NCBI RefSeq assembly: GCF_023498005.1
Contig: NZ_CP097289.1
Span: forward strand, 8,184,001-8,248,000
DNA: 64,000 nucleotides
From: Streptomyces durmitorensis
Lineage (GTDB): Bacteria > Actinomycetota > Actinomycetes > Streptomycetales > Streptomycetaceae
Reading direction: 5' to 3'
Shown: piece after piece, positions 52,070 through 60,816 of the stretch
Numbering within the stretch: position 1 is the first letter of the stretch
Layout: each line of letters begins with the position of its first letter
The notes under the pieces: generated by a model
The model's database searches: none
What the model was told of the DNA's origin: nothing
Seen by the model: only the letters and a program-made list of their open reading frames with translations
Made by a program: the position numbers and the translations under genes

Positions 52070-52426
52070 TCAGGTATCGGTTCCCAGCGCCCGCCGTGCG
52101 GCTACCTGGAACGCGACCTCCAGGGGCTTCTTGGCCTCGAACCCAGCCATGAACTGCCGGTCGTGCTCCGCGAGACGTCCAGTGACCGCCGCTGACGCGG
52201 CACTGTACTGAGTCCAGGCGTCGTGCACGCAGCCGCGGGCATGCTCCCAATCTTCGACGCCGCCTTCGCCGTGCAGCGGATCGGACGCCTTCCAGACGGC
52301 AGTGGACGCCGTCGCGTCTCCGCCCAGTACCTCGATCTGGCCTGGTCCTGGGGGCCTTCCCGCAGGCGCGGGGGAGCAGCCGGAGAGCGGGATCGGCGCA
52401 CCTTCTGTACCTTTCGCCGAAGCCAT
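52070..52426 (-). CDS. Hypothetical protein (118 aa)
   Basis: ATG at 52426 without a convincing ribosome site. The N-terminal 45 residues are Pro/Gly-rich and poorly structured; the rest is a helical segment (EDWEHARGCVHDAWTQYSA, AEHDRQFMAGFEAKKPLEVA) that looks genuinely coding. Possibly a truncated or decaying gene next to the DUF6624 relic. No family recognised. Confidence 0.42.
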   Translation of the reverse strand: MASAKGTEGAPIPLSGCSPAPAGRPPGPGQIEVLGGDATASTAVWKASDPLHGEGGVEDWEHARGCVHDAWTQYSAASAAVTGRLAEHDRQFMAGFEAKKPLEVAFQVAARRALGTDT

Positions 52427-52466
52427 GGCCGATCCCGGCCGATCCCGGCCAAGGCCGGTGTCGCCG

Positions 52467-53936
52467 TCAACGGCTGTTCGCGGATGCCTCGTTCGAGGTG
52501 GTGACCGCACCTGGGTCGGTGGGACGTAGCGGCGCCGCGGAGCCTTCCGCGGGACTGGACCTCGCCAGCCACAGGCCGGTGAACACTGCGGTGGCCACAG
52601 TGACGGTGCCGGCAGCGAGGAAGGCGCTGTTGAGGCCGGTCTCGAAGGAGGCGCCGCCGGATTGCCGGGTGCGGACGACGGCTCCGAGTACCGCCACGCC
52701 GAGCACCGCGCCGATCTGCCGGGTGGTGCTGCTGATACCTGACGCGAGGCCGCCTTCCTGCGGGCTGACCGCTTGGATGGCGGCTCCCGTCAGTGGGGAC
52801 ATGGTCAGGGCGAAGCCGGTGCCGACGACTCCAAGCCGCCACCACACGTTCCCGTAGCCGGTGTCGGCGTGCACCATCCCGAGCGCAAGGAGGCCCAGGC
52901 CGGCCAGGGCCAGGCCGGTGGTGACCACGACGCGGAAGCCGTACCGGGCGGCGAGCCGGCCCGCGTACGGGCTGACGATCACCATGGCGACGGACATCGG
53001 CAGGGTCTGGAGGCCGGCGCGCAGGATCGAGCTGCCCTGGACGTAGACGAAGAACTGGGAGAAGAAGAACGACGAGCCCATGAGCGCGAACCCCACCACG
53101 ACCATGGCGGTGTTGGACACGGTGAACAGGCGCTGCCGGAACAGCGGCAGCGGCAGCATCGGAGCGCAGCGACGCGCTTCGACGGCGACGAACGCGCCGA
53201 GGAGGATCACCGCGGCGGTGAAGCTGCCCAGGATCACCGGCGACGTCCAGCCGCGGGCACCACCCTCGATCAGTCCGTAGGTCAGCGCCCCCACCCCCAG
53301 AACGGACAGCACCGTCCCCGGGACATCGATCGCGGGGGCGCCCGGATTGCGGGTCTCTTCAAGGCTGCGCAGACCGACCAGCAGCAGGACCGCGCCGATG
53401 GGCAGATTGACCAGGAAGATGGCGGGCCAGCCGAAGGCATCCGTCAGCACGCCGCCGGCCACGGGGCCCGCGGCCAGACCGATTCCGCTGAATCCGGCCC
53501 ACAGCCCGATCGCCTTGACCCGTTCCTGCGGATCGGGGCAGGCGGCGACGAGCAGGGCGAGCGAGGCAGGGGCCAGCGCCGCGGCCCCGATGCCCTGCAG
53601 CACCCGGCCGGCGACCAGCCAGCCGACCGAGGGCGCGAGGCTGCACAGCACCGACGCGACGGTGAACACCGCTACGCCGGTCAGGTACACCCGCTTGCGG
53701 CCGAACCGGTCGGCGAAGATGCCGCCGGACAGCAGCAGCATGGCGACCAGCAGTACGTACGCGTCGACGATCCACTGCAGACCGGTCAGCCCCGTGTGCA
53801 GCCGGTGCTGCATATCGGGCAGCGCTGCTCCAACAATCGTGTTGTCGAGCAGGACCATGAATTGGCCCAGGCAGGTCACCGTGAGCAGCACGGCCCGGTT
53901 CGGCCGACGGCCTGCGGCCTCAGGCGATGCAGCCAT
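52467..53936 (-). CDS. MFS transporter, DHA2 (14-TMS) drug efflux type
   Basis: A 489-residue transporter: GQFMVLLDNTIVGAALPDMQ in helix 1, GIFADRFGRKRVYL in loop 2-3, GRVLQGIGAAALAPASLALL, with about 14 helices. ATG at 53936 follows GAGGAAT. Divergent from a TetR regulator with two TGCGTT-type sites in the gap. Likely multidrug or antibiotic exporter. Confidence 0.93.
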   Translation of the reverse strand: MAASPEAAGRRPNRAVLLTVTCLGQFMVLLDNTIVGAALPDMQHRLHTGLTGLQWIVDAYVLLVAMLLLSGGIFADRFGRKRVYLTGVAVFTVASVLCSLAPSVGWLVAGRVLQGIGAAALAPASLALLVAACPDPQERVKAIGLWAGFSGIGLAAGPVAGGVLTDAFGWPAIFLVNLPIGAVLLLVGLRSLEETRNPGAPAIDVPGTVLSVLGVGALTYGLIEGGARGWTSPVILGSFTAAVILLGAFVAVEARRCAPMLPLPLFRQRLFTVSNTAMVVVGFALMGSSFFFSQFFVYVQGSSILRAGLQTLPMSVAMVIVSPYAGRLAARYGFRVVVTTGLALAGLGLLALGMVHADTGYGNVWWRLGVVGTGFALTMSPLTGAAIQAVSPQEGGLASGISSTTRQIGAVLGVAVLGAVVRTRQSGGASFETGLNSAFLAAGTVTVATAVFTGLWLARSSPAEGSAAPLRPTDPGAVTTSNEASANSR

Positions 53937-54001
53937 GGGGATTCCTCTCAATCGTCAATTGCGCCTCTCCACGGCCGACGCGGTCAGCCTTCGGGCGCAC
54001 T

Positions 54002-54071
54002 AAAGCAGCCGGTGGCTGCGTTAGGAGACTGTAAGGAGGGTTAGCTCGTAAACGCAAGTGGCAACTGCGTT
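54002..54071. promoter_or_regulatory. Two TetR operator sites in the MFS/TetR gap
   Basis: Site A: GCAGCC-GGT-GGCTGC with outer AA/TT (54002-54022). Site B: AACGCA-9-TGCGTT (54051-54071). Both end TGCGTTA, are 49 bp apart, and site B shares the half-site word with the operator at 51055. Confidence 0.6.
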
Positions 54072-54083
54072 AAGGTGGGGGGC

Positions 54084-54647
54084 ATGAACGAGCGACAGCG
54101 AGTCCGGCGGCCGGGCGGGCGCAGCGCCCGCGTCGGCGCGGAGGTGCACCAGGCCGTCATCGACCTGATCAACGAGCGCGGCTACGGCAACTTCACCGTC
54201 GGCCAGGTAGCAGCCCGCGCGGGCGTGGCCGACAGCAGCATCTACCGCCGGTGGGGCAGCCTGGAAACCCTGCTCAGCGACGTGGTGCTCACCCGCCTCA
54301 ACGCGCAGTCGCCGATGCCCGACACCGGGAGCCTGGCCGGCGACCTGCGCACCTACGCGGCCAACGTGGCCCGCGAGATCACCGGACCCGACGGCCTGTT
54401 GCTGGTGCGCCTGGCTGTCGCCCTGTCGAGCAAGGGGCAGCAGGGTCTGGAGGCGGGTGAGGAACTCCGCGCCGAACGCACCCGGCAACTGCAGTCCATG
54501 CTCGATCGCGCCCGCGAGCGTGGCGAAGACGCACCTGACGCGCTCGGCGTGCTGGACCACATCCTGGCCCCGATGTACATCCGCGTCCTGTTCGGCATGG
54601 AGATCACCCCGGACTACGTCGACGGGCTGGTCGACCGCATGCTGTGA
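54084..54647 (+). CDS. TetR/AcrR-family regulator (TetR_C_11-like)
   Basis: A 187-residue TetR: HTH FTVGQVAARAGVADSSIYRRW and C-terminal IRVLFGMEITPDYVDGLVDRML. GGTGGGGGG precedes the ATG at 54084; GTG at 54075 is alternative. Divergent from the DHA2 pump and likely its repressor. Same subfamily as the regulator at 50388. Confidence 0.92.
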   Translation: MNERQRVRRPGGRSARVGAEVHQAVIDLINERGYGNFTVGQVAARAGVADSSIYRRWGSLETLLSDVVLTRLNAQSPMPDTGSLAGDLRTYAANVAREITGPDGLLLVRLAVALSSKGQQGLEAGEELRAERTRQLQSMLDRARERGEDAPDALGVLDHILAPMYIRVLFGMEITPDYVDGLVDRML

Positions 54648-54649
54648 CC

Positions 54650-54700
54650 TCGACCCGGCGGCGGAGATCGATCAACTCGTGGGACCGTACTACCACCGCG
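54650..54700 (+). pseudogene. Short relic of a TetR C-terminal domain
   Basis: Directly after the TetR stop, in another frame, DPAAEIDQLVGPYYHRV resembles the DQLVGPLYYRV block of the regulator at 50388. No start or HTH accompanies it. Probably a scrap of a duplicated regulator. Confidence 0.45.
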
Positions 54701-54743
54701 TGGACGTAGCGGACGTAGCCGACGCAGGGGAGATGGGGAGCAG

Positions 54744-55115
54744 ATGACTCTGAGGACAGGCCAGCGGGTGGTGCTGGCAGCGGACACGCCGCTGACCGAT
54801 TCGGCCGAGGTGTCGGGGGTCGTCATCGGGTTCCTGTCCCTGGCGGCGGGCACCGGCGGGACCGTCGAGCAGGTGGTCGGCCACCAGGACGAGAGCGACG
54901 ACGTGCGCGAGTACGAGCGGCTCAAGTCGCTGCTCGACGCCTTCGGGTGCGAGATGCCCACGGAGAGCAGGAGACAGCTCGAAGAGAAGGTCGGCTCTCT
55001 GGAACCCGCGTGGACCGCCTTCCAGGAACGGGCGCCTCGCGTGAGCGTGCGGGTCCGCTTCGACAACGGGTTCATCCTCGACGGGGCCCACGAGGACGTC
55101 TTCGTCCCTGCCTGA
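54744..55115 (+). CDS. Hypothetical protein (123 aa)
   Basis: Soluble acidic protein, MTLRTGQRVVLAADTPLTD at the N-terminus, a central charged helix (DDVREYERLKSLLDAF) and a C-terminal strand pair (RVSVRVRFDNGFILDGA). GGGGAGATGGGGAG precedes the ATG. Mixed alpha/beta, no motif I recognise. Convergent with the next MFS gene. Confidence 0.7.
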   Translation: MTLRTGQRVVLAADTPLTDSAEVSGVVIGFLSLAAGTGGTVEQVVGHQDESDDVREYERLKSLLDAFGCEMPTESRRQLEEKVGSLEPAWTAFQERAPRVSVRVRFDNGFILDGAHEDVFVPA

Positions 55116-55151
55116 GGGCGCGTCCCGGGCCAGGCCGGTGGCAGGCGACGG

Positions 55152-56375
55152 TCACCGCCGGGTGGTGTAGCCGATGGCCGCGGCGAGGGCCGCGAGTACG
55201 GCCACGCTGGTGAGGGCCGTGGGCAGGGTGAACCAGTCCGCCATGAAGCCGATGGCGGGTGGGCCCAGGAGCATGCCTCCGTAGCCGAGCGTGGAGGCGG
55301 TGGCGACTCCGCTGGGGCCGGCCAGGGCGCCGGCGCGTTCGACGGCGACGGGGAAGATGTTGGCCAGGCCGAGGCCGGTGACGGCGAAGCCGATGAGCGC
55401 CAGCCAGACGGAGGGGGCGAGTGCGCCGAGGAGCATACCTGCGGCGGCCAGGGTGCCGCCGGCCACGAGTATCGGGGTCTGGCCGAGGCGTTCGAGGAGG
55501 GTCGTTCCGCTGAGGCGGCCGATCGTCATGGCGAGCGCGAAGCAGGAGTAGCCGGCGGCTGCCATGCCCGGGTGGGCGTTCAGGTCCTGTTCGAGGTGCA
55601 GGGCGCCCCAGTCGGCGAGTGCTCCTTCGCCGTACGCCGTGCACAGGGCGATGAGGCCGAAGACGATGACCAGGCCGCGGGTGCGGCTGTCCAGGCGCCG
55701 TGGGGCACCGGTCGCGTCCTCACGGCGGACGTCGCTCGGCGGGGCCGGGGGCCCGAGGCGCAGCAGAACGCGTCCTGTCACGGCGGTGACGATCAGGCCG
55801 ATCACGGTGAGTGCGAGCAGGTGGCGTGTGGGGGAGAGGGAGCCTGCGATCAGTCCGCCGAGCCCCGCGCCGACCATGCCGCCCAGGCTGAACGCCGCGT
55901 GGAAGCTGGGCATGATCGGGCGCCGCAGCGCGGCCACCAGGTCGACGGCGGCGCTGTTCATCGCCACGTTGATCCCGCCGTAGGCGGCCCCGAACACCAG
56001 CAGTACGAGCCCGAGCGCGAGCGCCGAGTGCGTCAGCGGCGGCAGCGCGATGCTCAGCGCAAGCAGCACCCCGCAGACCACCGTCACCGGATGGCTGCCG
56101 AAGCGGCGGCAGAGCCGTCCGGTGAGCGTCATCGTGATGACGGCGCCCGCTGAGACCCCGAGCAGCGCGAGCCCCAGGTCGCTCGCCGAAGCGCCGGTCT
56201 GTTCCTTGATGGCGGGGATGCGGACGACCCACCCGGCGAAGATGAATCCGTCGAGCGCGAAGAAGACGGTGAGTGCGACACGGAGCCGGGCGAGGCCCGG
56301 GGGAGTGGCCCGCGACGCTGCGGACGTGGTTTTGTTTAGGAGCGGCACAAAGTCAGAGTAGAGGTGTGCCCCCAT
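55152..56375 (-). CDS. MFS transporter (YbjJ/FucP-like)
   Basis: A transporter of about 407 residues with 12 helices: FFALDGFIFAGWVVRIPAIK in helix 1, LTGRLCRRFGSHPV in loop 2-3, FGAAYGGINVAMNSAAVDL. Resembles the YbjJ-type and sugar-permease branch more than drug pumps. The ATG at 56375 is uncertain: a GTG ten codons in (about 56345) would give a shorter N-terminus and leave an AT-rich promoter-like stretch upstream. Divergent from a ROK regulator, so a sugar or derivative is likely cargo. Confidence 0.86.
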   Translation of the reverse strand: MGAHLYSDFVPLLNKTTSAASRATPPGLARLRVALTVFFALDGFIFAGWVVRIPAIKEQTGASASDLGLALLGVSAGAVITMTLTGRLCRRFGSHPVTVVCGVLLALSIALPPLTHSALALGLVLLVFGAAYGGINVAMNSAAVDLVAALRRPIMPSFHAAFSLGGMVGAGLGGLIAGSLSPTRHLLALTVIGLIVTAVTGRVLLRLGPPAPPSDVRREDATGAPRRLDSRTRGLVIVFGLIALCTAYGEGALADWGALHLEQDLNAHPGMAAAGYSCFALAMTIGRLSGTTLLERLGQTPILVAGGTLAAAGMLLGALAPSVWLALIGFAVTGLGLANIFPVAVERAGALAGPSGVATASTLGYGGMLLGPPAIGFMADWFTLPTALTSVAVLAALAAAIGYTTRR

Positions 56376-56524
56376 GGCGTACAAGACAGTTCCTGTGAGG
56401 CGGCGGTCACCGGTGTGCGGAAGGTGCTCGCGAGGTGGCAGGGGAAGGGTGGCGGAAGCGCAGTGCACGAGCAGATGACGCGTGAACGGCGAGGCGGCGT
56501 ACGGATCATGGGAGACTCGCCCTC

Positions 56525-57757
56525 ATGAACGGCAAGGCTGCCTCCCGTACCGAGGGGGATCTGTCCACGCGTACGCGCCTGGAGCGCGGGCGCGGCGCGC
56601 TCGGTCCCGCCCTTGAGCTCGTCCACACCGGGCGCGCCCCGACCCGTGCCGTCCTCACTGCCGAACTCGGCGTCACCCGTGCCACCGCGGGCGCCGTCGC
56701 CGCCGAGCTGGAGGCGCTCGGCCTGATCAGGATCGACGCGCGGCCGAGTGCGCCGGCGGGTTCGCAGGGGCGCCCCTCGCACGGGCTCTCCATCGCGGAG
56801 GACGGCCCCGTGGCGCTCGCCGCGCAGGTGCACTCGGACGGGTTCCGGGCCGCTCTCGTCGGGCTCGGCGGTCGGATCGTCGCCACCGCACCCGGCTGCG
56901 AGACGATCGACGCCGACCCGGCGCAGGTGCTCGGCTCGGTCATCGACGCCGGTGCGCAACTGCTGCGGGAGACGGGCAGGCGGTGCGTGGGCGCGGGCCT
57001 CGCCGTGCCGTCGGCCGTCGCCGAACCGGAGGGCACCGCGCTCAATCCGCTGCACCTGGCGTGGCCCGCGGGTTCGCAGGTGCGCCAGATCTTCGCCGAC
57101 TGCGTACGGGACGCGGGCATCACGGGACCCGCGTTCGCCGCCAACGACGTCAACCTCGCGGCGCTCGCCGAGCACCGGCACGGCGCCGGGCGCGGAGCCC
57201 GCGATCTGCTCTGCGTCGCGACCGGGCACCGGGGTGTGGGCGGCGCGCTCGTCCTCGACGGGCGCCTGCACACGGGCAGTTCGGGGCTGGCGCTCGAGGT
57301 CGGACACCTCACCGTCAACCCGGAGGGCCGCCCGTGCCACTGCGGAAGCCGGGGCTGCCTGGACGTCGAGACGGACCCGCTGGCCTTCCTCACGGCGGCG
57401 GGCCGTGAGCCCGGCCCCGAAGGGCTGTTGCAGCAGGCCCGCGAACTGCTCCGCGACGCGGGCGGTGACCCAGCGGTCCGATCGGCCGCCGAGGAGCTGA
57501 TCGACCGCCTCGGCCTGGGGCTCGCGGGCCTGGTGAACATCCTGAACCCGGACCGCATCATCCTGGGCGGCCTGCACCGCGCGCTCCTTGAGGCTGACCC
57601 CGAGCGGCTGCGTGCCGTCGTCGCCGACCGGAGCCTGTGGGGGCGCAGCGGCGGCGTACCGATCCTGGCCTGCACGCTGGACCACAACAGCCTGGTGGGG
57701 GCCGCCGAGTTGGCCTGGCAGCCGGTGCTCGACGACCCCCTCGGGGCGTTGGGCTAG
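56525..57757 (+). CDS. ROK-family transcriptional regulator
   Basis: A 410-residue protein with an N-terminal winged helix (PTRAVLTAELGVTRATAGAVAAELEALGLI) and a ROK sugar-binding domain containing the zinc cluster CHCGSRGCLD, preceded by LEVGHLTVNPEG. NagC/Mlc-type: a regulator rather than a kinase. Divergent from the MFS gene at 55152; its stop overlaps the next gene's stop by 4 bases, tail to tail. Confidence 0.9.
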   Translation: MNGKAASRTEGDLSTRTRLERGRGALGPALELVHTGRAPTRAVLTAELGVTRATAGAVAAELEALGLIRIDARPSAPAGSQGRPSHGLSIAEDGPVALAAQVHSDGFRAALVGLGGRIVATAPGCETIDADPAQVLGSVIDAGAQLLRETGRRCVGAGLAVPSAVAEPEGTALNPLHLAWPAGSQVRQIFADCVRDAGITGPAFAANDVNLAALAEHRHGAGRGARDLLCVATGHRGVGGALVLDGRLHTGSSGLALEVGHLTVNPEGRPCHCGSRGCLDVETDPLAFLTAAGREPGPEGLLQQARELLRDAGGDPAVRSAAEELIDRLGLGLAGLVNILNPDRIILGGLHRALLEADPERLRAVVADRSLWGRSGGVPILACTLDHNSLVGAAELAWQPVLDDPLGALG

Positions 57758-59025
57758 AGGCGCGCGGACTCCTTCGCTGACTCCATTGCGGACCCCTGCG
57801 CGGACTTCTGCGCGGACTTCTTCGTGGCCGGGCTGATCGGCGCCTCAACTGCCTTTGCGGCGGGCGTAGTTCGGTCGTCGCGCAGCTTGCGCATCCGCTT
57901 CAGGTCGGGCAGCAGTGTGACGAGGCCGAGTGCGGCGAGTGCGGCGCCGATCCAGAGCGGCGCCCGCAGACCGAACGTATCGATGGCGGGGCCGCCGACG
58001 GACGTCGCGATGATGATGCCGAGGGTGATGAACGAGGAGTGGACGGTGTTGACCAGCGGCCGGGCGTTGCCCGTGCGCTGCACGCGGGTCACCAGGGCCG
58101 GGTTCATCGTGACCCCGACCAGACCGATACCCATCATCAACACCACGGCGGCCACGCTCAGTTGGGCGAAGAGAGCGAAGCCGGCGAGGAATGCCAGATT
58201 GAGCAGCAGGCCGGTGAGCAGGACAGGGACGGCGTGCTTGTCGGCGAACCGGCCGACGACGGTGTTGCCGATGACGGTGGCCGCTCCGTATGCGATGAGC
58301 AGCAGAGGAACCGTGCCCGTGGAGAAACCGGTGACCTCGGTGAGGATCGGGTTGAGGTAGCTGAAGGCGGAGAACGTGGCGCCGATGATGAAGGTGCTGG
58401 TGGTGAGGGTCAGCCAGAGGCGGGGGTTGCGGAAGGCGCCGAGCTCCTGACGGAGGTTGCCGCCGTCGTCGTCGGCGCGCTCGATGCGCGGAACCCCGAC
58501 GAGAGTGGCGAGCGCGGCGAGAACGGTCAGGCCGGTGATGGCCCAGAACGCCGCGCGCCAGCCCAGGTGTTCACCGATGACGGTGGAGAGCGGCAGACCG
58601 AGGAGCGTGCCCAGCATCAGCCCGTTGAGAGCCACCGCGATGGCCCTGCCCCGGACTTCGGGACGGGTGAGCTGTGCGCACAGCGAGATGGAGACGCCGA
58701 AGAAGGCCTGCGATGCGACGCCGGTGATGACGCGGGCCACCAGCATGGTGCGGTAGTCCGGGGCGAGGGCGGCGAGGACGTTGCCCGTCAGGAAGATGCC
58801 GAACAGTACTATCAGCGCGGACTTCTGACGCATCTTCAGCAGAGCGATGGTGAGGAAGGGCCCGCCGAAGGCCATCGCCGCGGCGAAGGCGGTGATCAGG
58901 TAGCCGATCTCCGGAATCGTGGCGTCGAGTCCGTCGGCCATCTGCGGCATCAGACCGGCGACCACGAACTCGCTGGTCACCATGGCGAAGATGCCGAGGG
59001 CCAGGAGATAGACGGCGCGGGGCAT
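57754..59025 (-). CDS. MFS transporter, DHA1 (Cmx/AraJ-like)
   Basis: A 423-residue 12-helix transporter: FAMVTSEFVVAGLMPQMADG in helix 1 (Cmx/AraJ signature), FGVSISLCAQLTRPEVRGRA, GNTVVGRFADKHAVPVL. Chloramphenicol or arabinose-type efflux branch. The last 25 residues carry a KSAQ/SAKESA repeat coded by near-identical tandem triplets. TetR follows upstream on the same strand; the gap has an 11-bp tandem repeat. Confidence 0.9.
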   Translation of the reverse strand: MPRAVYLLALGIFAMVTSEFVVAGLMPQMADGLDATIPEIGYLITAFAAAMAFGGPFLTIALLKMRQKSALIVLFGIFLTGNVLAALAPDYRTMLVARVITGVASQAFFGVSISLCAQLTRPEVRGRAIAVALNGLMLGTLLGLPLSTVIGEHLGWRAAFWAITGLTVLAALATLVGVPRIERADDDGGNLRQELGAFRNPRLWLTLTTSTFIIGATFSAFSYLNPILTEVTGFSTGTVPLLLIAYGAATVIGNTVVGRFADKHAVPVLLTGLLLNLAFLAGFALFAQLSVAAVVLMMGIGLVGVTMNPALVTRVQRTGNARPLVNTVHSSFITLGIIIATSVGGPAIDTFGLRAPLWIGAALAALGLVTLLPDLKRMRKLRDDRTTPAAKAVEAPISPATKKSAQKSAQGSAMESAKESARL

Positions 59026-59082
59026 GGGGGCTCCTGTCAGGGGTGGGGTGGAGAGGGCGTGGGTGATGGGTTATGGACTGAG

Positions 59083-59104
59083 CAGTTCAAAATCAGTTCA
59101 AAAT
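59083..59104. repeat. 11-bp perfect tandem repeat in the MFS upstream region
   Basis: CAGTTCAAAAT occurs twice in succession, about 60 bases before the MFS start. AT-rich. A similar GTTTTGGAAC word occurs near the TetR gene (about 59808). Possible regulator site. Confidence 0.5.
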
Positions 59105-59177
59105 GAAGGCGTGCGGGATCGCTGCCGGGGGGCTGGGAAACCGGCAGGTCGACGGGTGGGGATGCGGGTGGCTTGGC

Positions 59178-59206
59178 TGCTCAGCGGCTCAGCGGCTCAG
59201 CGGTTC
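59178..59206. repeat. 9-bp tandem repeat at the end of the TetR gene
   Basis: GCTCAGCGG repeats three times and a fourth degenerate copy follows, running into the last codons of the TetR gene at 59197. Probably slippage-derived. Confidence 0.5.
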
Positions 59207-59793
59207 AGTGCGTCCAAGGCGGTCTCGGCGATGGCGGTGAGGGCGGCTCGATCGGCGCCGCCCTGGGCGGCGATCCGCATGCCGCCGATGATGGCGTTCA
59301 CGAAGCGGGCCAGGTCGGCCGCGTCCCGCGCGGACGTGATGTCGCCGCCGCTCTGTCCTGCACGGATGACGGCGCTGATCGCGGACAGCCGCATCGCGAG
59401 GTCACGCGCGAGCATCTCGGCGGCCTCGGGGTCGCGTCCGGCGAGCTCGACGGTCGTGTTGACGGTCAGGCAGCCGATGCTGTGCCCGTCCTTGCGGCAC
59501 TCGAACTCGGAGTCGACGATGCGGGCGAACAGGGCGCGGAGGCGGTCCATCGGGGGTCGCCCGGCATCCTCCAGGATCTCGACCTGGATGGATGTCATGG
59601 AGTCGATGTAGCGGGCCAGGGCTCGCCGGAACAGCTCGTGCTTGCTGCTGAAGGTGTTGTAGATGCTGCTGCGGCCCAGGCCGGTGGCGTCGCACAGATC
59701 CTGGGTCGAGGTGGCCTCGTAACCATTCGCCCAGAAGGCGTGCATCGCCGCGTCCAGGGCCCGTTCCTCGTCGAAGGTTCTCGGTCGGGCCAT
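59197..59793 (-). CDS. TetR/AcrR-family regulator
   Basis: A 198-residue TetR: EERALDAAMHAFWANGYEATSTQDL followed by the HTH GLGRSSIYNTFSSKHELFRRAL, and a TetR_C_16-like C-terminal core with CLTVNTTVELAGRDPEA. ATG at 59793 (MARPRTFDEE). Encoded upstream of, and in the same direction as, the DHA1 pump, which it likely regulates. Confidence 0.9.
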   Translation of the reverse strand: MARPRTFDEERALDAAMHAFWANGYEATSTQDLCDATGLGRSSIYNTFSSKHELFRRALARYIDSMTSIQVEILEDAGRPPMDRLRALFARIVDSEFECRKDGHSIGCLTVNTTVELAGRDPEAAEMLARDLAMRLSAISAVIRAGQSGGDITSARDAADLARFVNAIIGGMRIAAQGGADRAALTAIAETALDALNR

Positions 59794-59795
59794 GT

Positions 59796-59808
59796 CGGTA
59801 CGATACCG
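59796..59808. promoter_or_regulatory. Inverted repeat at the TetR start
   Basis: CGGTA-CGA-TACCG, perfect 5-bp arms, immediately upstream of the TetR ATG (minus strand), well placed for autoregulation. Confidence 0.5.
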
Positions 59809-59973
59809 GTTTTGGAACGGCCAGTGCAATATGCGAATCAAGGACTCCGCGAGGGTTGTCGGGGGTTACCTCTTAAGAAGCTCTACTGGTAACGTCGATC
59901 TCCAGGCCGCGTGGACGAGTGGCCGCGTCGACGACAGGGCGGACTGCGGATTCCGATCAGCGGGAGGTACCCA

Positions 59974-60804
59974 GTGACATGGCACTTGGCGGAGAGGTTC
60001 GAGACCTCGGACGGATACGTGAGGTGGGCATCGCTCGGTGAGGGCGACCCGGTGGTCCTCCTGCACGGCTCGCCCTTCTCGTCGTACATCTGGCGCGAGA
60101 TCGCCCCCGCCCTGGCCTGCACGCGCAAGGTCTACGTCTGGGACCTGCTCGGCTTCGGGCAGTCGGAGCAGCGGGAGGGGCAGGACGTCGGCCTTGCGGC
60201 ACAGGGGAGGATCTTCGCCGGTCTCCTCGCGCACTGGGGCGTGTCCCGCCCCAGTGTCGTCGCGCACGACGTGGGCGGTGCGGTGGCGCTGCGGGCGCTG
60301 CTCCTGGAGGGTGCGGAGTACGGAGATCTGACGCTGGTGGACGCGGTCGGCGGGGGTGAGTGGGGGACGGGCTACTTCAAGCTCATCCGCGAGAACGCGC
60401 ACGTCTTCGAGCAACTCCCCGACTACGCCCATGAGTCACTCGTGGCCAGCCACCTCCGTCACGCCACGCACACCGGCTACGGACCGGGTGTCCTGGACGC
60501 GTACATCGACCCGTGGCGCGGCACGGAGGGCCAGGCGGCGTTCTACCGTCAGTACCGCCAGTTCGCACAGTCCCAGACGGACGTGCTCGAGCCCCTCCTC
60601 GGCGACGTGACCGTGCCGACCCGCATCATCTGGGGCAGCGAAGACCGCCTGCTGCCACCGGAGTTCGCCGAGTTCCTGCACGCGCGTATCCCGCACGCCG
60701 AACTGACCTGGGTGGACGGCGCGGGCCACACGATCCAGGACGACGCACCGGCGCGGCTGCTTTCGCACCTGGCAGCGGACTTCCGGGCCGAGGTCGTCGT
60801 CTGA
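59974..60804 (+). CDS. Alpha/beta hydrolase, haloalkane dehalogenase-like (Asp nucleophile)
   Basis: A 276-residue hydrolase. HGSPFSSYIW (oxyanion hole; Trp40), nucleophile elbow VAHDVGGA with Asp99, and catalytic His in GAGHTIQDDAP, acid near SEDRLL. The nucleophile is Asp as in dehalogenases and epoxide hydrolases, but the next residue is Val instead of the halide-binding Trp of classical dehalogenases. Substrate therefore uncertain. GTG at 59974 has GGGAGG six bases upstream; an extended frame to 59911 is unlikely. Confidence 0.88.
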   Translation: MTWHLAERFETSDGYVRWASLGEGDPVVLLHGSPFSSYIWREIAPALACTRKVYVWDLLGFGQSEQREGQDVGLAAQGRIFAGLLAHWGVSRPSVVAHDVGGAVALRALLLEGAEYGDLTLVDAVGGGEWGTGYFKLIRENAHVFEQLPDYAHESLVASHLRHATHTGYGPGVLDAYIDPWRGTEGQAAFYRQYRQFAQSQTDVLEPLLGDVTVPTRIIWGSEDRLLPPEFAEFLHARIPHAELTWVDGAGHTIQDDAPARLLSHLAADFRAEVVV

Positions 60805-60816
60805 ACGCGGCCGCTT

